In this document: positions 50,242-59,535 of the stretch, piece by piece
How positions within the stretch are numbered: position 1 is the first letter of the stretch
How the letters are laid out: each line of letters starts with the position of its first letter
Origin: Bacillota bacterium
Lineage (GTDB): Bacteria > Bacillota > Clostridia > Christensenellales > Aristaeellaceae
Assembly (NCBI GenBank): GCA_023413135.1
Contig: JAEZQK010000090.1
Coordinates: 13,201 to 77,200, forward strand
DNA length: 64,000 nt
Direction of reading: 5' to 3'
Program-made: the position numbers and the translations under genes
The notes under the pieces: generated by a model
What the model saw: the letters and a program-made list of their open reading frames with translations, nothing else
What the model was told of the DNA's origin: nothing
The model's database searches: none

Positions 50242-51273
50242 TCATCCATTGCCATCCCAGAACCACTTCTTCTCCATATAGCCGGTTAGGCCGCTATACA
50301 GTGATGATGTGACGATGTACCAATCATCCCCGCAATCCCCAATGATCCAGTATTCTGTATCATTCGTGAACGTGCGCATGACCGTTGAACCGGTATCCGG
50401 CCACGCGTATAGCGGCGCGCCCGACTTCGTTGCTTCTTCGGTCAGTCTTTTACCCAATCGGCTTGGAAAATAGATTGGCACTTGGAGCATGTCCTGGCCG
50501 AAGGCGAGAAACTCGTTCATTGCGTAACCGTCGGCATACCCGAACCATACATGCGTCCATTTGTCTGTGCTCCTGGGGTCACCCGGGGCGATAGGCAACG
50601 GCGCGCCGCTGTAAAGCTTGCCCAGCGACACAGCGTCCTTGGATGGTTTCGCGCGGATGTTCAGGCGGTCGTTCTTCGCGCTGCTTTTTACCATCACCGT
50701 GCTGTCAGTATTGATTTGCCGGCAGGCTTCTTCAAACGATGCGGGTACTTCTTTAAGATCAAAAGCCCCGTATGTCTCATAGAACTCATCATACAGATAA
50801 TGATCGAACATTACCATTCCGAGCATGGTCCTGCCGTCACCGCCGGCTTCACTGATCCCCCATTCCGATACTGCGTAATCATCCGCGCCGGAAACTGCAC
50901 AAAGCTGCCATCGCCTTCCCGAAAGGTCTGTGTATTTGAAAGCGGCGCACCAGATTCCGCCCGGCAGATCCTCTGTCATCAGGTACAGGACGTCCGTTCC
51001 GCCGCCGACGGATACGGGCGCCCCGTTCACCGGAAGAATGGGCTGTGTTGCCAACAGCAGGCGGTGTCGGCCGGATTCGTCTTCTTAAAAAGCATAAACG
51101 ACCCTCGAGAGATCAGACGCTTGCATGACAGCGTAGACCAGGCCGCTCTTGAACCCGCTGGCAAACACCATGTCCTGCGGCAGAGCTGCCCGGACGTCCT
51201 CCGGCATGTCGACATAGCTTTCGTAAAAGAACTCCGGCGCCCATGCGTGGGCTGTTAACGTAAACACCGACAT
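50242..51273 (-). pseudogene. SH3-like protein gene with in-frame stop
   Basis: One frame runs from ATG 51273 to the stop at 50242, broken only by TAA at 51085-51087. Before it: MSVFTLTAHAWAPEFFYESY to SRVVYAF. After it: EDESGRHRLLLATQPILP to the end, including SSAKNDRLNIRAKPSKDAVSLGKLYSG, a bacterial SH3-like motif. The ATG comes 2 bp after the preceding stop. Reading through would give about 343 residues. It may be a recent pseudogene; a TTG restart at 51054 could still make the C-terminal part. The remainder of 50186-50241 has no feature. Confidence 0.75.
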
Positions 51274-51275
51274 GA

Positions 51276-52082
51276 CTATTCTTCCGGAAACACAAACCCC
51301 TGTCCCTCGCCCGCCGCCAACGCAGTCAGCAATTCCGCTTCAATCGCTTCGGCACCCGCCAGATACTGATCCCGAAAGAATACGATGGGCACCATCTGGT
51401 CCTCTTGCGGAACGGCGTAGTGCTCAAAAAACGCCGTAATTCGTTTGCCGTTGTTGCCGGAGCGCGTATTAATACGAATCGCGTCCAAAGAGACGTCCTG
51501 ACCTTCTATTTCGATGGTTTCGGGCAGTGCTGCCATGAAGGTTGCGAGCTGTGCACATTCTTCGCAGGTCAGGCGGTAGAAGTATACGAAGGTCGCATGG
51601 GCGGCATTTGCGGCATAGCGCTCAAAAAGCGGTTTGTTTAGGTCTCGGGACGGCCAATACACGTATTGGTTTACAAAGATGTCCTCGCCTGCGGTCAGGT
51701 ACGCCTCGCGCAGGTTTTCGCGGATCGCTTCCAGCCCCTGATAGATACGGCTGTTCACGATTAGCAGAGGGAATTGCAGGTTTTCACGGGACAGGCCGAC
51801 CTGATCGGTGAGCTTTTCAAACACCCGCCTGCCATCGGTTTGGAACACGTTCACCCGATGGATTACGTACGGGTACAAGTGGCGCACATCCGCAAGCACC
51901 TGGTCCGCGATTTCCGTAAATTCGCTGGCGCCATCGCAACTGCCGCAGGCTGTTTCGTGGAAGAAATACATCTGTATTTCCTCTGGAAGTACCGCGGATT
52001 CGGCGGCTGATGCGAAAAACGGACAGCACAATACCGCGATCATCGAAAGACATAGGCAAGCGGCACGCAAGCGCATAGGCAT
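51276..52082 (-). CDS. secreted protein with two thioredoxin-like CxxC motifs
   Basis: A 268-residue exported protein. Signal peptide: residues 1-27 (MRLRAACLCLSMIAVLCCPFFASA). The mature part has ACGSC (C46, C49) and LTCEEC (C173, C176), each followed by thioredoxin-like alpha/beta segments and a PLLIVNS or PIVFFRD (cis-Pro region). Two thioredoxin folds in tandem are thus likely. It may act as an oxidoreductase at the cell surface. It lies between the isomerase and the SH3-like pseudogene on the same strand. Confidence 0.7.
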   Translation of the reverse strand: MPMRLRAACLCLSMIAVLCCPFFASAAESAVLPEEIQMYFFHETACGSCDGASEFTEIADQVLADVRHLYPYVIHRVNVFQTDGRRVFEKLTDQVGLSRENLQFPLLIVNSRIYQGLEAIRENLREAYLTAGEDIFVNQYVYWPSRDLNKPLFERYAANAAHATFVYFYRLTCEECAQLATFMAALPETIEIEGQDVSLDAIRINTRSGNNGKRITAFFEHYAVPQEDQMVPIVFFRDQYLAGAEAIEAELLTALAAGEGQGFVFPEE

Positions 52083-52118
52083 CCTTCTTTCTTTGCGGTT
52101 GTTTGATGGGGATTGGTA

Positions 52119-53021
52119 TTACACCTCCTCCCAAATGCGACGCGCGTTCATGAGCGAAACCCGGGTCGCGTAGACCGCCTCTTCCATGCCCTCGAATTCC
52201 AGCGCGATTGGACCGTCGAAACCGCTGTGCTTGATGATCGTGAGGATCTCCCACATGTCCAGATCGCCCTGCGCCAGGATGGCCCCGCGCAAAAATCGCC
52301 CACCCATGGAGCGGAACCAGTTGCCGGCGCAATCGAACTCGGTGGTATCGCCGGGGTCGCGCTTGCGAACGTAAAAATCCTTCAGGTGTATGTTGACGGC
52401 CAACCCGGCCAGCCGCTTCGTTGCCACTGCCGGATCCTCATCCACGCAGATGATGTTTCCGGTATCCAGCAGCAGGCCGAAATTGTCGTGGGATACCGCG
52501 TGCAGCATTCGCTCGATCCTGTCGCAGCCATTGACGAAGAAACCGTGGTTCTCCACCAGCGTGCGCACGCCCACCCCCGCCGCGTATTCGGTCACGCGCA
52601 GCGCGGCCTCTGTGATGCGAGGCAGTTGCTCCTCGTAATCCGCCGAGCTGTTCTGGCCCCGTTCCCGCCGGAACGCCGATACATCGTGACGCATCGTCGG
52701 GATGCCCAGCGCGGCAGCCACGTCCACATGCCGCTTTACGCGCGCCACTTCCGCCTCGAACGCCTCCCCGGCAGGCAGGCAGAAATTCGCCAGCACTGAG
52801 TAATTGCAGAGCGTCACCCCTGCGGAAGCCGCCGCTTCCTTTGCGGATTCGATCTTTTTTTCGTCCAGGCGACCGTCCTTAAGCAGGAATGAATACGCGA
52901 ACGGCACCAATTCCACGCACGTTGCGCCCTGTGCCGCCGCCCAGTGGATCACATCCGAAAGGGTTTTCTCGCCGCGCTTGATCACGCCATCCAAGCAATA
53001 GGTGCTCATGCCTAACTTCAT
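52119..53021 (-). CDS. sugar phosphate isomerase/epimerase-like TIM barrel
   Basis: A 300-residue xylose-isomerase-like barrel. Expected metal ligands: Glu in TLVENHG, Asp in LLLDTGN, His in NIHLKDF, Glu in IALEFEGME. It may isomerise the sugar freed by the fucosidase. GGAGAGG precedes ATG 53021 and it follows the fucosidase gene by 25 bp, so co-transcription is likely. Confidence 0.82.
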   Translation of the reverse strand: MKLGMSTYCLDGVIKRGEKTLSDVIHWAAAQGATCVELVPFAYSFLLKDGRLDEKKIESAKEAAASAGVTLCNYSVLANFCLPAGEAFEAEVARVKRHVDVAAALGIPTMRHDVSAFRRERGQNSSADYEEQLPRITEAALRVTEYAAGVGVRTLVENHGFFVNGCDRIERMLHAVSHDNFGLLLDTGNIICVDEDPAVATKRLAGLAVNIHLKDFYVRKRDPGDTTEFDCAGNWFRSMGGRFLRGAILAQGDLDMWEILTIIKHSGFDGPIALEFEGMEEAVYATRVSLMNARRIWEEV

Positions 53022-53046
53022 ACAAACCTCTCCATCAAAAACATTT

Positions 53047-54360
53047 CTATTTCTTGACCAGACGGATGACCGTATCGCGCGGATCGGGTAGCTGATACGT
53101 GCAGTGGGTCACGGGGCCCAAGGGAAAGAACAGATAGTCGGGATAATTGTCTGTGGTCCAGCTGGGTTGAAGCACGAGCTCGGCGCCGGAACTTAGCAGC
53201 TGCACAAGCGCAAACTCTTCCTGGGTATGTCCCTTCAGCGGCACCGGGCCGACGGTCTGCTCCATTACGTGCAGATAGATGTTTTGGGCATCTTCCGTGG
53301 TATAGCCCCAGGAGGGCTTGGGAATGGACGAGCTGCCGCAACCGTAGATGGATTCGTCATTGCGCGCCATCCATCCTCCTACCTCGGTCAAAATCCGCAC
53401 CGATTCCTCCGGGATGATGCCGCGGGCATCAGGCCCCACGTTCAGCAGAAGATTACCCCCCTTGCTGACGCATTCAACCAGCTTCCGGATGACGGTCTGG
53501 GCGCTTTTGTATTCATGATCAAACGCCGCATAGCCCCAATTGTTATTGAGGGTGATGCAGGCTTCCCAGCACACCGGCTTGCCGTTGACATCCACGATGC
53601 CCTCGGGCGGCACGATCTGTTCGGGGGATACGAAATCGCCCGAGTACACGGTGGGGTTGCCCGTAAGCAGCGAGCCAAACCCCTGGCCGGACACCTCCAA
53701 CCGGTTGTCGATCAATACGTCCGGCCAGTAGGAGCGGATCATGTTCGTAAGTTCCGTGGCCTTCCAGGCTTCGCCCGTCAGGCGGTCATAGCTGAAATCG
53801 AACCAGAACAGATCGATCTGGCCGTAATTCTCGCAGAGCTCCCGCACCTGGCCGTGCATGTAGGTAAGATAGTTATCAAAGTTGCGGGCGGCCTCTTTTT
53901 CTTTTTCGGCCGGATTCGCACGCATGGGATGCTGGCGATCGCCATAGTGCGGGAAATCCGGGTGATGCCAGTCGATCAGGGAGTAATACAACCCCACCTT
54001 GATACCCTCTGCACGAAACGCGTTCACATATTCCCGGATCAGGTCGCGGCCCGCCTTGGTGTTCGTGGCTTTATAATCGGTCAGCTTGCTGTCAAACAGG
54101 CAAAAGCCGTCGTGGTGCTTGGCGGTCATCACGGCGTACTTCATACCAGCCTTTTTGCACAAAGCCGCCCACGTACGCGGGTCATAGTCGGTAGGGTTGA
54201 ATTGCTCGAAATACGTCCGATATGCTTCCTTGGAAATCTGCTCGGTGCTCATCACCCATTCGCCGCGCGCCGGGATCGCATACAAACCCCAGTGAATGAA
54301 CATGCCGAATCTTGCCTGCTGATACCACGCGATACGCTTTTGATAAACTTCCCAGTCCAT
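53047..54360 (-). CDS. GH29 alpha-L-fucosidase
   Basis: A 437-residue glycoside hydrolase family 29 enzyme. RFGMFIHWGLYAIPARGEW and AVMTAKHHDGFCLFDS shape the active site; the nucleophile is D188 in LFWFDFSYD. NLLLNVGPDARGIIPEE is another hallmark. No signal peptide, so it acts in the cytoplasm on imported fucosylated oligosaccharides. The ATG at 54360 has GGAGG upstream. It is shorter than two-domain fucosidases. A 15-bp hairpin lies between it and the binding-protein gene. Confidence 0.93.
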   Translation of the reverse strand: MDWEVYQKRIAWYQQARFGMFIHWGLYAIPARGEWVMSTEQISKEAYRTYFEQFNPTDYDPRTWAALCKKAGMKYAVMTAKHHDGFCLFDSKLTDYKATNTKAGRDLIREYVNAFRAEGIKVGLYYSLIDWHHPDFPHYGDRQHPMRANPAEKEKEAARNFDNYLTYMHGQVRELCENYGQIDLFWFDFSYDRLTGEAWKATELTNMIRSYWPDVLIDNRLEVSGQGFGSLLTGNPTVYSGDFVSPEQIVPPEGIVDVNGKPVCWEACITLNNNWGYAAFDHEYKSAQTVIRKLVECVSKGGNLLLNVGPDARGIIPEESVRILTEVGGWMARNDESIYGCGSSSIPKPSWGYTTEDAQNIYLHVMEQTVGPVPLKGHTQEEFALVQLLSSGAELVLQPSWTTDNYPDYLFFPLGPVTHCTYQLPDPRDTVIRLVKK

Positions 54361-54386
54361 ATGTTCATCCTCCGCTATTTTTCAAG

Positions 54387-54427
54387 TGTAAGGGACAGCG
54401 GACGAGAACCGCCCGCTGTCCCTTACA
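54387..54427. other. intercistronic hairpin
   Basis: TGTAAGGGACAGCGG and CCGCTGTCCCTTACA form a perfect 15-bp stem. There is no U-run on the minus strand, so it more likely protects the upstream binding-protein mRNA than terminates. Confidence 0.75.
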
Positions 54428-54442
54428 AAGCTATTCTTGCGA

Positions 54443-56071
54443 CTATTGTTTGAATTGCGCATCGTATGCCGCCTGGTGTTTTTCCAGCAGCATCGGCATG
54501 CCGGCGGCTTCCAGATTCGCGAGGAAATCGTCATACTCGTCCTCGATGGAGAACGCGCCGGACATGAAGCCCGGGACGTATTCCTTGATCAGGTTGCCCA
54601 CCTCGACTTTGGCTACGGACATGGCGTCGGAATCCTCGGTTGTAAACTTCACCGGCGGCATCTGCTTGGCGGGATCGGCGTATTTCGCCATCTCCTTAGA
54701 TACCTGATACAGCAGCATTTCCAGGCCGTCGCCGGTGTACAGGTCGGTGCCCTGGTCGAAGGTCATGCCCAAGCGCCAATCGCTGTTGCGGTAGCTGAGG
54801 CAAGCCTGCACCCAATGGTCGCTTTGGGGTTCCACTTCCTGCCAGGCTTTGAGTTGCGTATACAGCGCGGGCTCGCCGTTGATGCCCATTTCGCCTTCCT
54901 CGGGCAGGCGCCACGCCACGCCTTCGGGGCCGTAATAACCGTTGGTGGTGCCTTCGAAGGAATAGAGCACGTCAAACCACTGGGCCGCCAGTTCCTTGTT
55001 GGGCGAATCGGCGGAGATGCACGCGCCCGCCAGCCCCAAATCATAGGGATTCACCACGATCTGTTGAAGGCCGGTGGGGCCCTTAAGCGGCATCATCGCC
55101 TTGAAGTGGCGATAGCGCTCACTGCCCATTTCCGCGAACATGGCATAGCCACCCGGCGCGCAGCCCACGATCTCGGCGCCTGGATTGCCCACCAGATTCA
55201 TCATCGCCTGGTCGTCCATCGTGAAGGAACCTTCATACAGCAATCCATCCTCCACCAGCTTGCGCATGTACTTGAGGCCCTCCAGGAACCCTTCATCGGC
55301 AAAGGGCGCCTTCACGGTATCGCCGTCCAGGTACAGGCCCATGGGGTACATATCGCCATAGTCGCTCTGCAGGAAGCAATCGTAGTAGTTGAAGCTGTTC
55401 ATCAGGAAGTAATCCGGCGTTTGATACCAGCCGTTCATGTAAACGCCGGCCAGTGGAATCTCATCCTGAATCCCGTTGCCGTTGGGATCTTTGTCGCGGA
55501 ACGCCACCAGCGTGTTGTAGAATTCCTCGGTGGTGGTGGGCATCGGCAGGCCCAGCTTGTCCAGCCAGTCCTGATTGATCCACATCTTGGAGGCCAGTGT
55601 GCAGTGGTAGCACTGGTTGATAACCGGCAGCGAGTAGATGTTTCCATCCAGCAGCCGCATCATGTTCTCGTAGCCGGGGTTCTCCGCAAACGCCTTCTTA
55701 AGATTGGGCATGTGCTCCGCGATCAGGTCGTTCAGGGGCGCCAGGCGCTTCTCGTTCACGCCGTAGCGGTTGAGCAGCTCGGCGGTCATCGTATTGCCAT
55801 AGGGCAACATGAATGCGTCCGGGTAATCGTTCGCGGCCAGTGCCAATTGGAAGGCCTCGGCCCTTCCTTCCAGGGGAATGGTCTGAAACTCTACCTTGAT
55901 GCCGGTCTTTTCTTCCATCCACAGGGTCATCGCGTTGGTGTTCCAGTCGGCAATCGCCGGGTGCGCCACCACCATGATTTTCAGGGTGGGCTGTTCGCCT
56001 TCCGCCGCCGCCGGCAGGAACATCGCCAGGGCCAGCACGAGTGCCAAGATCAGAGACAGGGTTTTGTGCAT
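54443..56071 (-). CDS. oligosaccharide-binding protein (LplA-like)
   Basis: A 542-residue extracellular binding protein of the LplA family. Signal peptide: MHKTLSLILALVLALAMFLPAAA, without a lipobox Cys. KIMVVAHPAIADWNTNAMTLWMEEKTGI is the typical start; KDPNGNGIQDEIPLAG is a Ca-binding-like loop seen in this family. It collects oligosaccharides, likely fucosylated ones given the GH29 gene downstream. GGAGG precedes ATG 56071. Confidence 0.9.
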   Translation of the reverse strand: MHKTLSLILALVLALAMFLPAAAEGEQPTLKIMVVAHPAIADWNTNAMTLWMEEKTGIKVEFQTIPLEGRAEAFQLALAANDYPDAFMLPYGNTMTAELLNRYGVNEKRLAPLNDLIAEHMPNLKKAFAENPGYENMMRLLDGNIYSLPVINQCYHCTLASKMWINQDWLDKLGLPMPTTTEEFYNTLVAFRDKDPNGNGIQDEIPLAGVYMNGWYQTPDYFLMNSFNYYDCFLQSDYGDMYPMGLYLDGDTVKAPFADEGFLEGLKYMRKLVEDGLLYEGSFTMDDQAMMNLVGNPGAEIVGCAPGGYAMFAEMGSERYRHFKAMMPLKGPTGLQQIVVNPYDLGLAGACISADSPNKELAAQWFDVLYSFEGTTNGYYGPEGVAWRLPEEGEMGINGEPALYTQLKAWQEVEPQSDHWVQACLSYRNSDWRLGMTFDQGTDLYTGDGLEMLLYQVSKEMAKYADPAKQMPPVKFTTEDSDAMSVAKVEVGNLIKEYVPGFMSGAFSIEDEYDDFLANLEAAGMPMLLEKHQAAYDAQFKQ

Positions 56072-56204
56072 ACCGTAATTCCTCCTTCACCAATAAGTTT
56101 AGAGTTTTATCCCAGGAGCTATGCTCCTCAACCCACGATTGCGCCCCTTGCGGGCAACGCAAACAACCCTGCGGCGTGGAAACTGTACCGCAAAGATGCG
56201 CCCG

Positions 56205-57122
56205 TCAACCCTTGACCGACCCGATCATGATCCCCTTTACAAAATGCTTCTGCACAAAGGGATACATGAGTAGCAGAGGCGCGGAGGCAATGACGATGAT
56301 GGAGTATTTCAGCAGATTCTTCAGCGACTGACGCATGGCCAATTCTTGGGCGTCCACCAGCATGTCCGGGGTGACGTTGTTCATGATAAGGATGGAGCGA
56401 AGAACGACCTGCAACGGATAGAGCTTGGCGTCCTGTAGATAGATGAACGCATCAAAGTAGCTGGACCAGATGGCCACCGCGCAATACAGCGCCACCACCG
56501 CGAGGATGGGCCCGCTGAGCGGCACCACCATGCGCACCAACAGCCGGAACGCGCCGCAACCATCCAGCTCGGCGGATTCAAACAGCTCTTCGGGAATCGA
56601 GCCGTGGATATACGTGCGGATCAAAATCACGTACCACACCGACATAGCGCCGGGCAGGATCATGGCCCACACGGTGTTGCGGATGCCCAAATTGCTCACC
56701 AGCAGATAGGTGGGCACCAACCCTCCCGAAAAGAACATCGTAAAGATGAAGATCAGGTTGATGAAGGAACGCCCCAGCAGCTTTTTTCGGGACAGCGGGA
56801 AGGCCGCCAACATGGCCATCACCAGGTTGACTACCGTGCCCACGACCGTATAAAACAACGAATTGCGATAGCCAAGCATGATGTTCGGATTTTTGAAAGC
56901 CGACGTGTATGCCAGCAGGCTGGGCTCCACCGGCAAGAATCGGACGCGCCCTGACATCACCGCCGAGCCCGACGAAAACGACGCCGACACGATATAGATC
57001 AGCGGATAGGCCACCAGCGCGAACGCCAATAGCAGCAACACAAAAACCAGCGCATCGAAAAGATTATCATCCCATGATTGCCGCAATCTTCTGCGCACTC
57101 CGGGTATCCGCATCCGTACCAT
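56205..57122 (-). CDS. oligosaccharide ABC permease (LplC-like)
   Basis: A 305-residue six-helix permease. The EAA loop reads ELFESAELDGCGAFRLLVRMVVPL, and the end KHFVKGIMIGSVKG is typical of LplC. AAGGAGG lies 10 bp before ATG 57122, while the longer frame to 57194 overlaps the previous gene's end. It works with the next-upstream permease; no ATPase gene is present. Confidence 0.9.
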   Translation of the reverse strand: MVRMRIPGVRRRLRQSWDDNLFDALVFVLLLLAFALVAYPLIYIVSASFSSGSAVMSGRVRFLPVEPSLLAYTSAFKNPNIMLGYRNSLFYTVVGTVVNLVMAMLAAFPLSRKKLLGRSFINLIFIFTMFFSGGLVPTYLLVSNLGIRNTVWAMILPGAMSVWYVILIRTYIHGSIPEELFESAELDGCGAFRLLVRMVVPLSGPILAVVALYCAVAIWSSYFDAFIYLQDAKLYPLQVVLRSILIMNNVTPDMLVDAQELAMRQSLKNLLKYSIIVIASAPLLLMYPFVQKHFVKGIMIGSVKG

Positions 57123-57187
57123 CTGGAAACAGCCTCCTTTGGCCTGACACGTCCGCCGCTTTATGGGTTTCGGTTCGTCGGCCCTTC

Positions 57188-58126
57188 CTACCACAGGGAG
57201 GTCTCGCTGACCTTTCGGGAAATGGTATTCGCGAAAAGGATCAGGGCAAAGCCAACGACCGAGTTGAAAAAGCCGACGGCCGTAGAGAAGGAGTAATTCG
57301 TGGAAGCGATGCCCATTTTATAGACGTATGTGGAAATCACCTCGGAAAACTTGAGGTTCCGGCTGTTTTGCATGAGGTATATTTTTTCAAAGCCGACGTT
57401 CACCAAGCTGCCCACGTTCAGGATCAGCAGGATGATAATCGTAGGCGCGATGCACGGGAGATCCACGTGCAGTATGCGCCGCCACTTATTGGCGCCATCC
57501 ACCCGCGCGGCGTCGTTCAGTTCCGGGCTGACACCGGAAAGCGCCGCCAAGTAAACCACCGCATTGTAGCCCATGGTTTGCCATACGCCCGTCCACACGT
57601 ACATATGGCGAAAATAGTTGGGCACGCCCATAAACCCGGTTGGCTTGACGCCCAACTGCTTCAGCCAGATGTTCACGATGCCGATCTGGATGTCCGTGAA
57701 TTGGATCAGCATGGACACCAGCACCACAGTGGAGATGAAGTACGGCATGAACGTGACCATCTGCACCGCCTTGCCAAACCTCTTGGAGCGGCATTCGTTC
57801 AGGGCGATGGCCAAAATGATGGGAATAGGGAAGCTGGCCAGCAGCGAGTATAGCGACAGCACCAGCGTATTGATCAGAATTTTCCCAAATGAGGGGCTCT
57901 CAAAAAACTGTACGAAGTATTCAAAGCCCACCCAATTCAAGTCGAGCATGGACGTGCGGCTTCGAAAATCGCGAAAGGCGAGCTGAAGACCCCACATGGG
58001 CATGTACTTAAACACAAACAGGTAGGCAAGCGGCAACAGAAGCAGCGCATAATACGGTAAACTCCAGCGAAAGCGCTTGCGCAAAATGCGGCGCGCGGCG
58101 CGCCGGTCATCCACAGTTTTTAGCAT
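57188..58126 (-). CDS. oligosaccharide ABC permease (LplB-like)
   Basis: A 312-residue permease with the LplB start (PYYALLLLPLAYLFVFKYMPMWGLQLAF) and EAA-like loop LNDAARVDGANKWRRILHVDLP. ATG 58126 is preferred: GGAGGG is 5 bp away, whereas for ATG 58129 it is 2 bp. A cre-like AAAGCGCTTGCG occurs within its first codons (58068-58079), so carbon-source control is possible. It is the first gene of the leftward fucosidase operon. Confidence 0.9.
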   Translation of the reverse strand: MLKTVDDRRAARRILRKRFRWSLPYYALLLLPLAYLFVFKYMPMWGLQLAFRDFRSRTSMLDLNWVGFEYFVQFFESPSFGKILINTLVLSLYSLLASFPIPIILAIALNECRSKRFGKAVQMVTFMPYFISTVVLVSMLIQFTDIQIGIVNIWLKQLGVKPTGFMGVPNYFRHMYVWTGVWQTMGYNAVVYLAALSGVSPELNDAARVDGANKWRRILHVDLPCIAPTIIILLILNVGSLVNVGFEKIYLMQNSRNLKFSEVISTYVYKMGIASTNYSFSTAVGFFNSVVGFALILFANTISRKVSETSLW

Positions 58127-58252
58127 CATTTCCCTCCGCAGCCATCCTTGCGAGGATAGATATTGGGCAAAATGCTTAATCTTTGTAGAAAAAAGAATAG
58201 CTTGTTTTTCCCGATGGCGCAATGTTATAATCATGCGTGAGGATGTGATTTT

Positions 58253-59038
58253 TTGACGCACGATCAATTCTCCCTGCGCGTCATGAAGGCGGTTGAGTAT
58301 GAAAACGATGCCCAATGGAATTTTCTCATCAACTTGTACCCGTACAATACGGTGTATTTTGTGCTGGATGGGGACGGTTATGTGCGCATCGAGGATGTCA
58401 TCACCCGGCTTCGCGCAGGCCATGCCTACCTGATCCCGGCCAATACGCTGTATAGCTGCTGGTGCGAGAGCCGCATTCACAAACTCTATGTGGAATTCTA
58501 TCTGGAACTGGCACCCGGCGAAGATGTGTTTGCCGGCAACAACGGAAGCGTCGTGGAACTTCCCTTCCCCGTAGAGGACACACGGGCCTTGTGCGCGTGC
58601 AGCCAACGCGCAACGCTGCGCGAGCAGCTTCTGTTTCAGGGGTTGCTGTTATCGGCGCTGTCGCCTTTTGCGGACCAGGCCAACCCAAAGCCGGTGAAGG
58701 ATCTGATGCGCTTTAAGGAAATCCTGTACGACATCGCCCATAACCAGATCGGCAATTTGAGACTGTCCGAGGTCGCCGAGCGCCACGGCTGGAATCCCTC
58801 CACGCTGTCGCGGGAATTCCATGAGGCGTTCGGGTGTACGATGAAACAATACATCGCACGGCTGTTGGTGAACACGCTGCGCCAGGAACTGCTTTTCACC
58901 AGCAAGACGCTATCCGAATTGGCAGCGGAATACCATTTTTGCGATGCCTATTATCTGTCGGCCTTCTTTAAGCGGTATATCGGCATATCCCCCGGCTTGT
59001 ACCGCAAACTCAACGTGCCAAATCTGCCGGACAGGTAA
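58253..59038 (+). CDS. AraC-family regulator of the fucosidase locus
   Basis: A 261-residue AraC protein. Residues ~15-85 are cupin-like (YFVLDGDGYVRIEDVITRLRAGHAYLIPANT). The C-terminal helix-turn-helix pair is LRLSEVAERHGWNPSTLSREFHEAFG and LSELAAEYHFCDAYYLSAFFKRYIGISPGLYR. It starts at TTG 58253 with GAGG upstream. It diverges from lplB, and the 126-bp gap must hold both promoters, so control of the importer and fucosidase is likely. Confidence 0.9.
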   Translation: MTHDQFSLRVMKAVEYENDAQWNFLINLYPYNTVYFVLDGDGYVRIEDVITRLRAGHAYLIPANTLYSCWCESRIHKLYVEFYLELAPGEDVFAGNNGSVVELPFPVEDTRALCACSQRATLREQLLFQGLLLSALSPFADQANPKPVKDLMRFKEILYDIAHNQIGNLRLSEVAERHGWNPSTLSREFHEAFGCTMKQYIARLLVNTLRQELLFTSKTLSELAAEYHFCDAYYLSAFFKRYIGISPGLYRKLNVPNLPDR

Positions 59039-59076
59039 TCCCCTGCGCGGAAAGAGGCGCATGACCACGGGGACGG

Positions 59077-59193
59077 CAGACTGTGTCAAAATGCCCATTG
59101 AGATAAGCAAATGCAGATGATTTTCTGTAAATCAGGATACAAAAAAAGAAAAATGGACGCTGCAGTAAAAAAAGCTGTGGCGGCCTATGCAAT
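59077..59193. repeat. RAYT-element 3' end repeat, copy 1
   Basis: CAGACTGTGTCAAAATGCCC, ATTGAGATAAGC, GTAAATCAGGATACAAAAAA, GGACGCTGCAGTAAAAAAAG and CTATGCAATGAG recur in order at 63881-64000. The last part is the 3' end of a RAYT gene. Confidence 0.9.
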
Positions 59194-59468
59194 GAGGGCA
59201 TCCAACCTCTTCATCATTTCCTCAAATCCCAGAATTTCTTTCACTCGTTTCATATCGCATCCCATAAAGAGTAACGCAACTTCTGCCGCACTTTCCCTTC
59301 GTGTGCGAAGCAAGAAATGGTTTCCATGCGTTCGCCTTTCTCGTCCGTTCGCATCAGCAGGTGCACATGGTTGTCCATCAGGCAATAAGCATACACCTCA
59401 TATACGCTTGTCTTGCTTTGTTTTCTGTTCCCCTGGGCATAGAGATGGGGCTGTCTCCGCGATTTCAC
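59185..59468 (-). pseudogene. broken REP-associated tyrosine transposase (RAYT, Y1 family)
   Basis: The minus strand encodes AYCLMDNHVHLLMRTDEKGE, the HUH metal motif (HVH) of IS200/RAYT transposases. The frame then shifts: VRQKLRYSLWDAI ends early, while MKRVKEILGFEEMMKRLDAL is in another frame and ends LIA before TAG. The N-terminus is missing. RAYT proteins move palindromic REP sequences, and such repeats are common in this window. Confidence 0.75.
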
Positions 59469-59535
59469 TCGCTTTGAGACAGCCCCTTCTTGCAGAGAGG
59501 AACTCCCGTTACGAATTACACTGTAGATCTGACCC

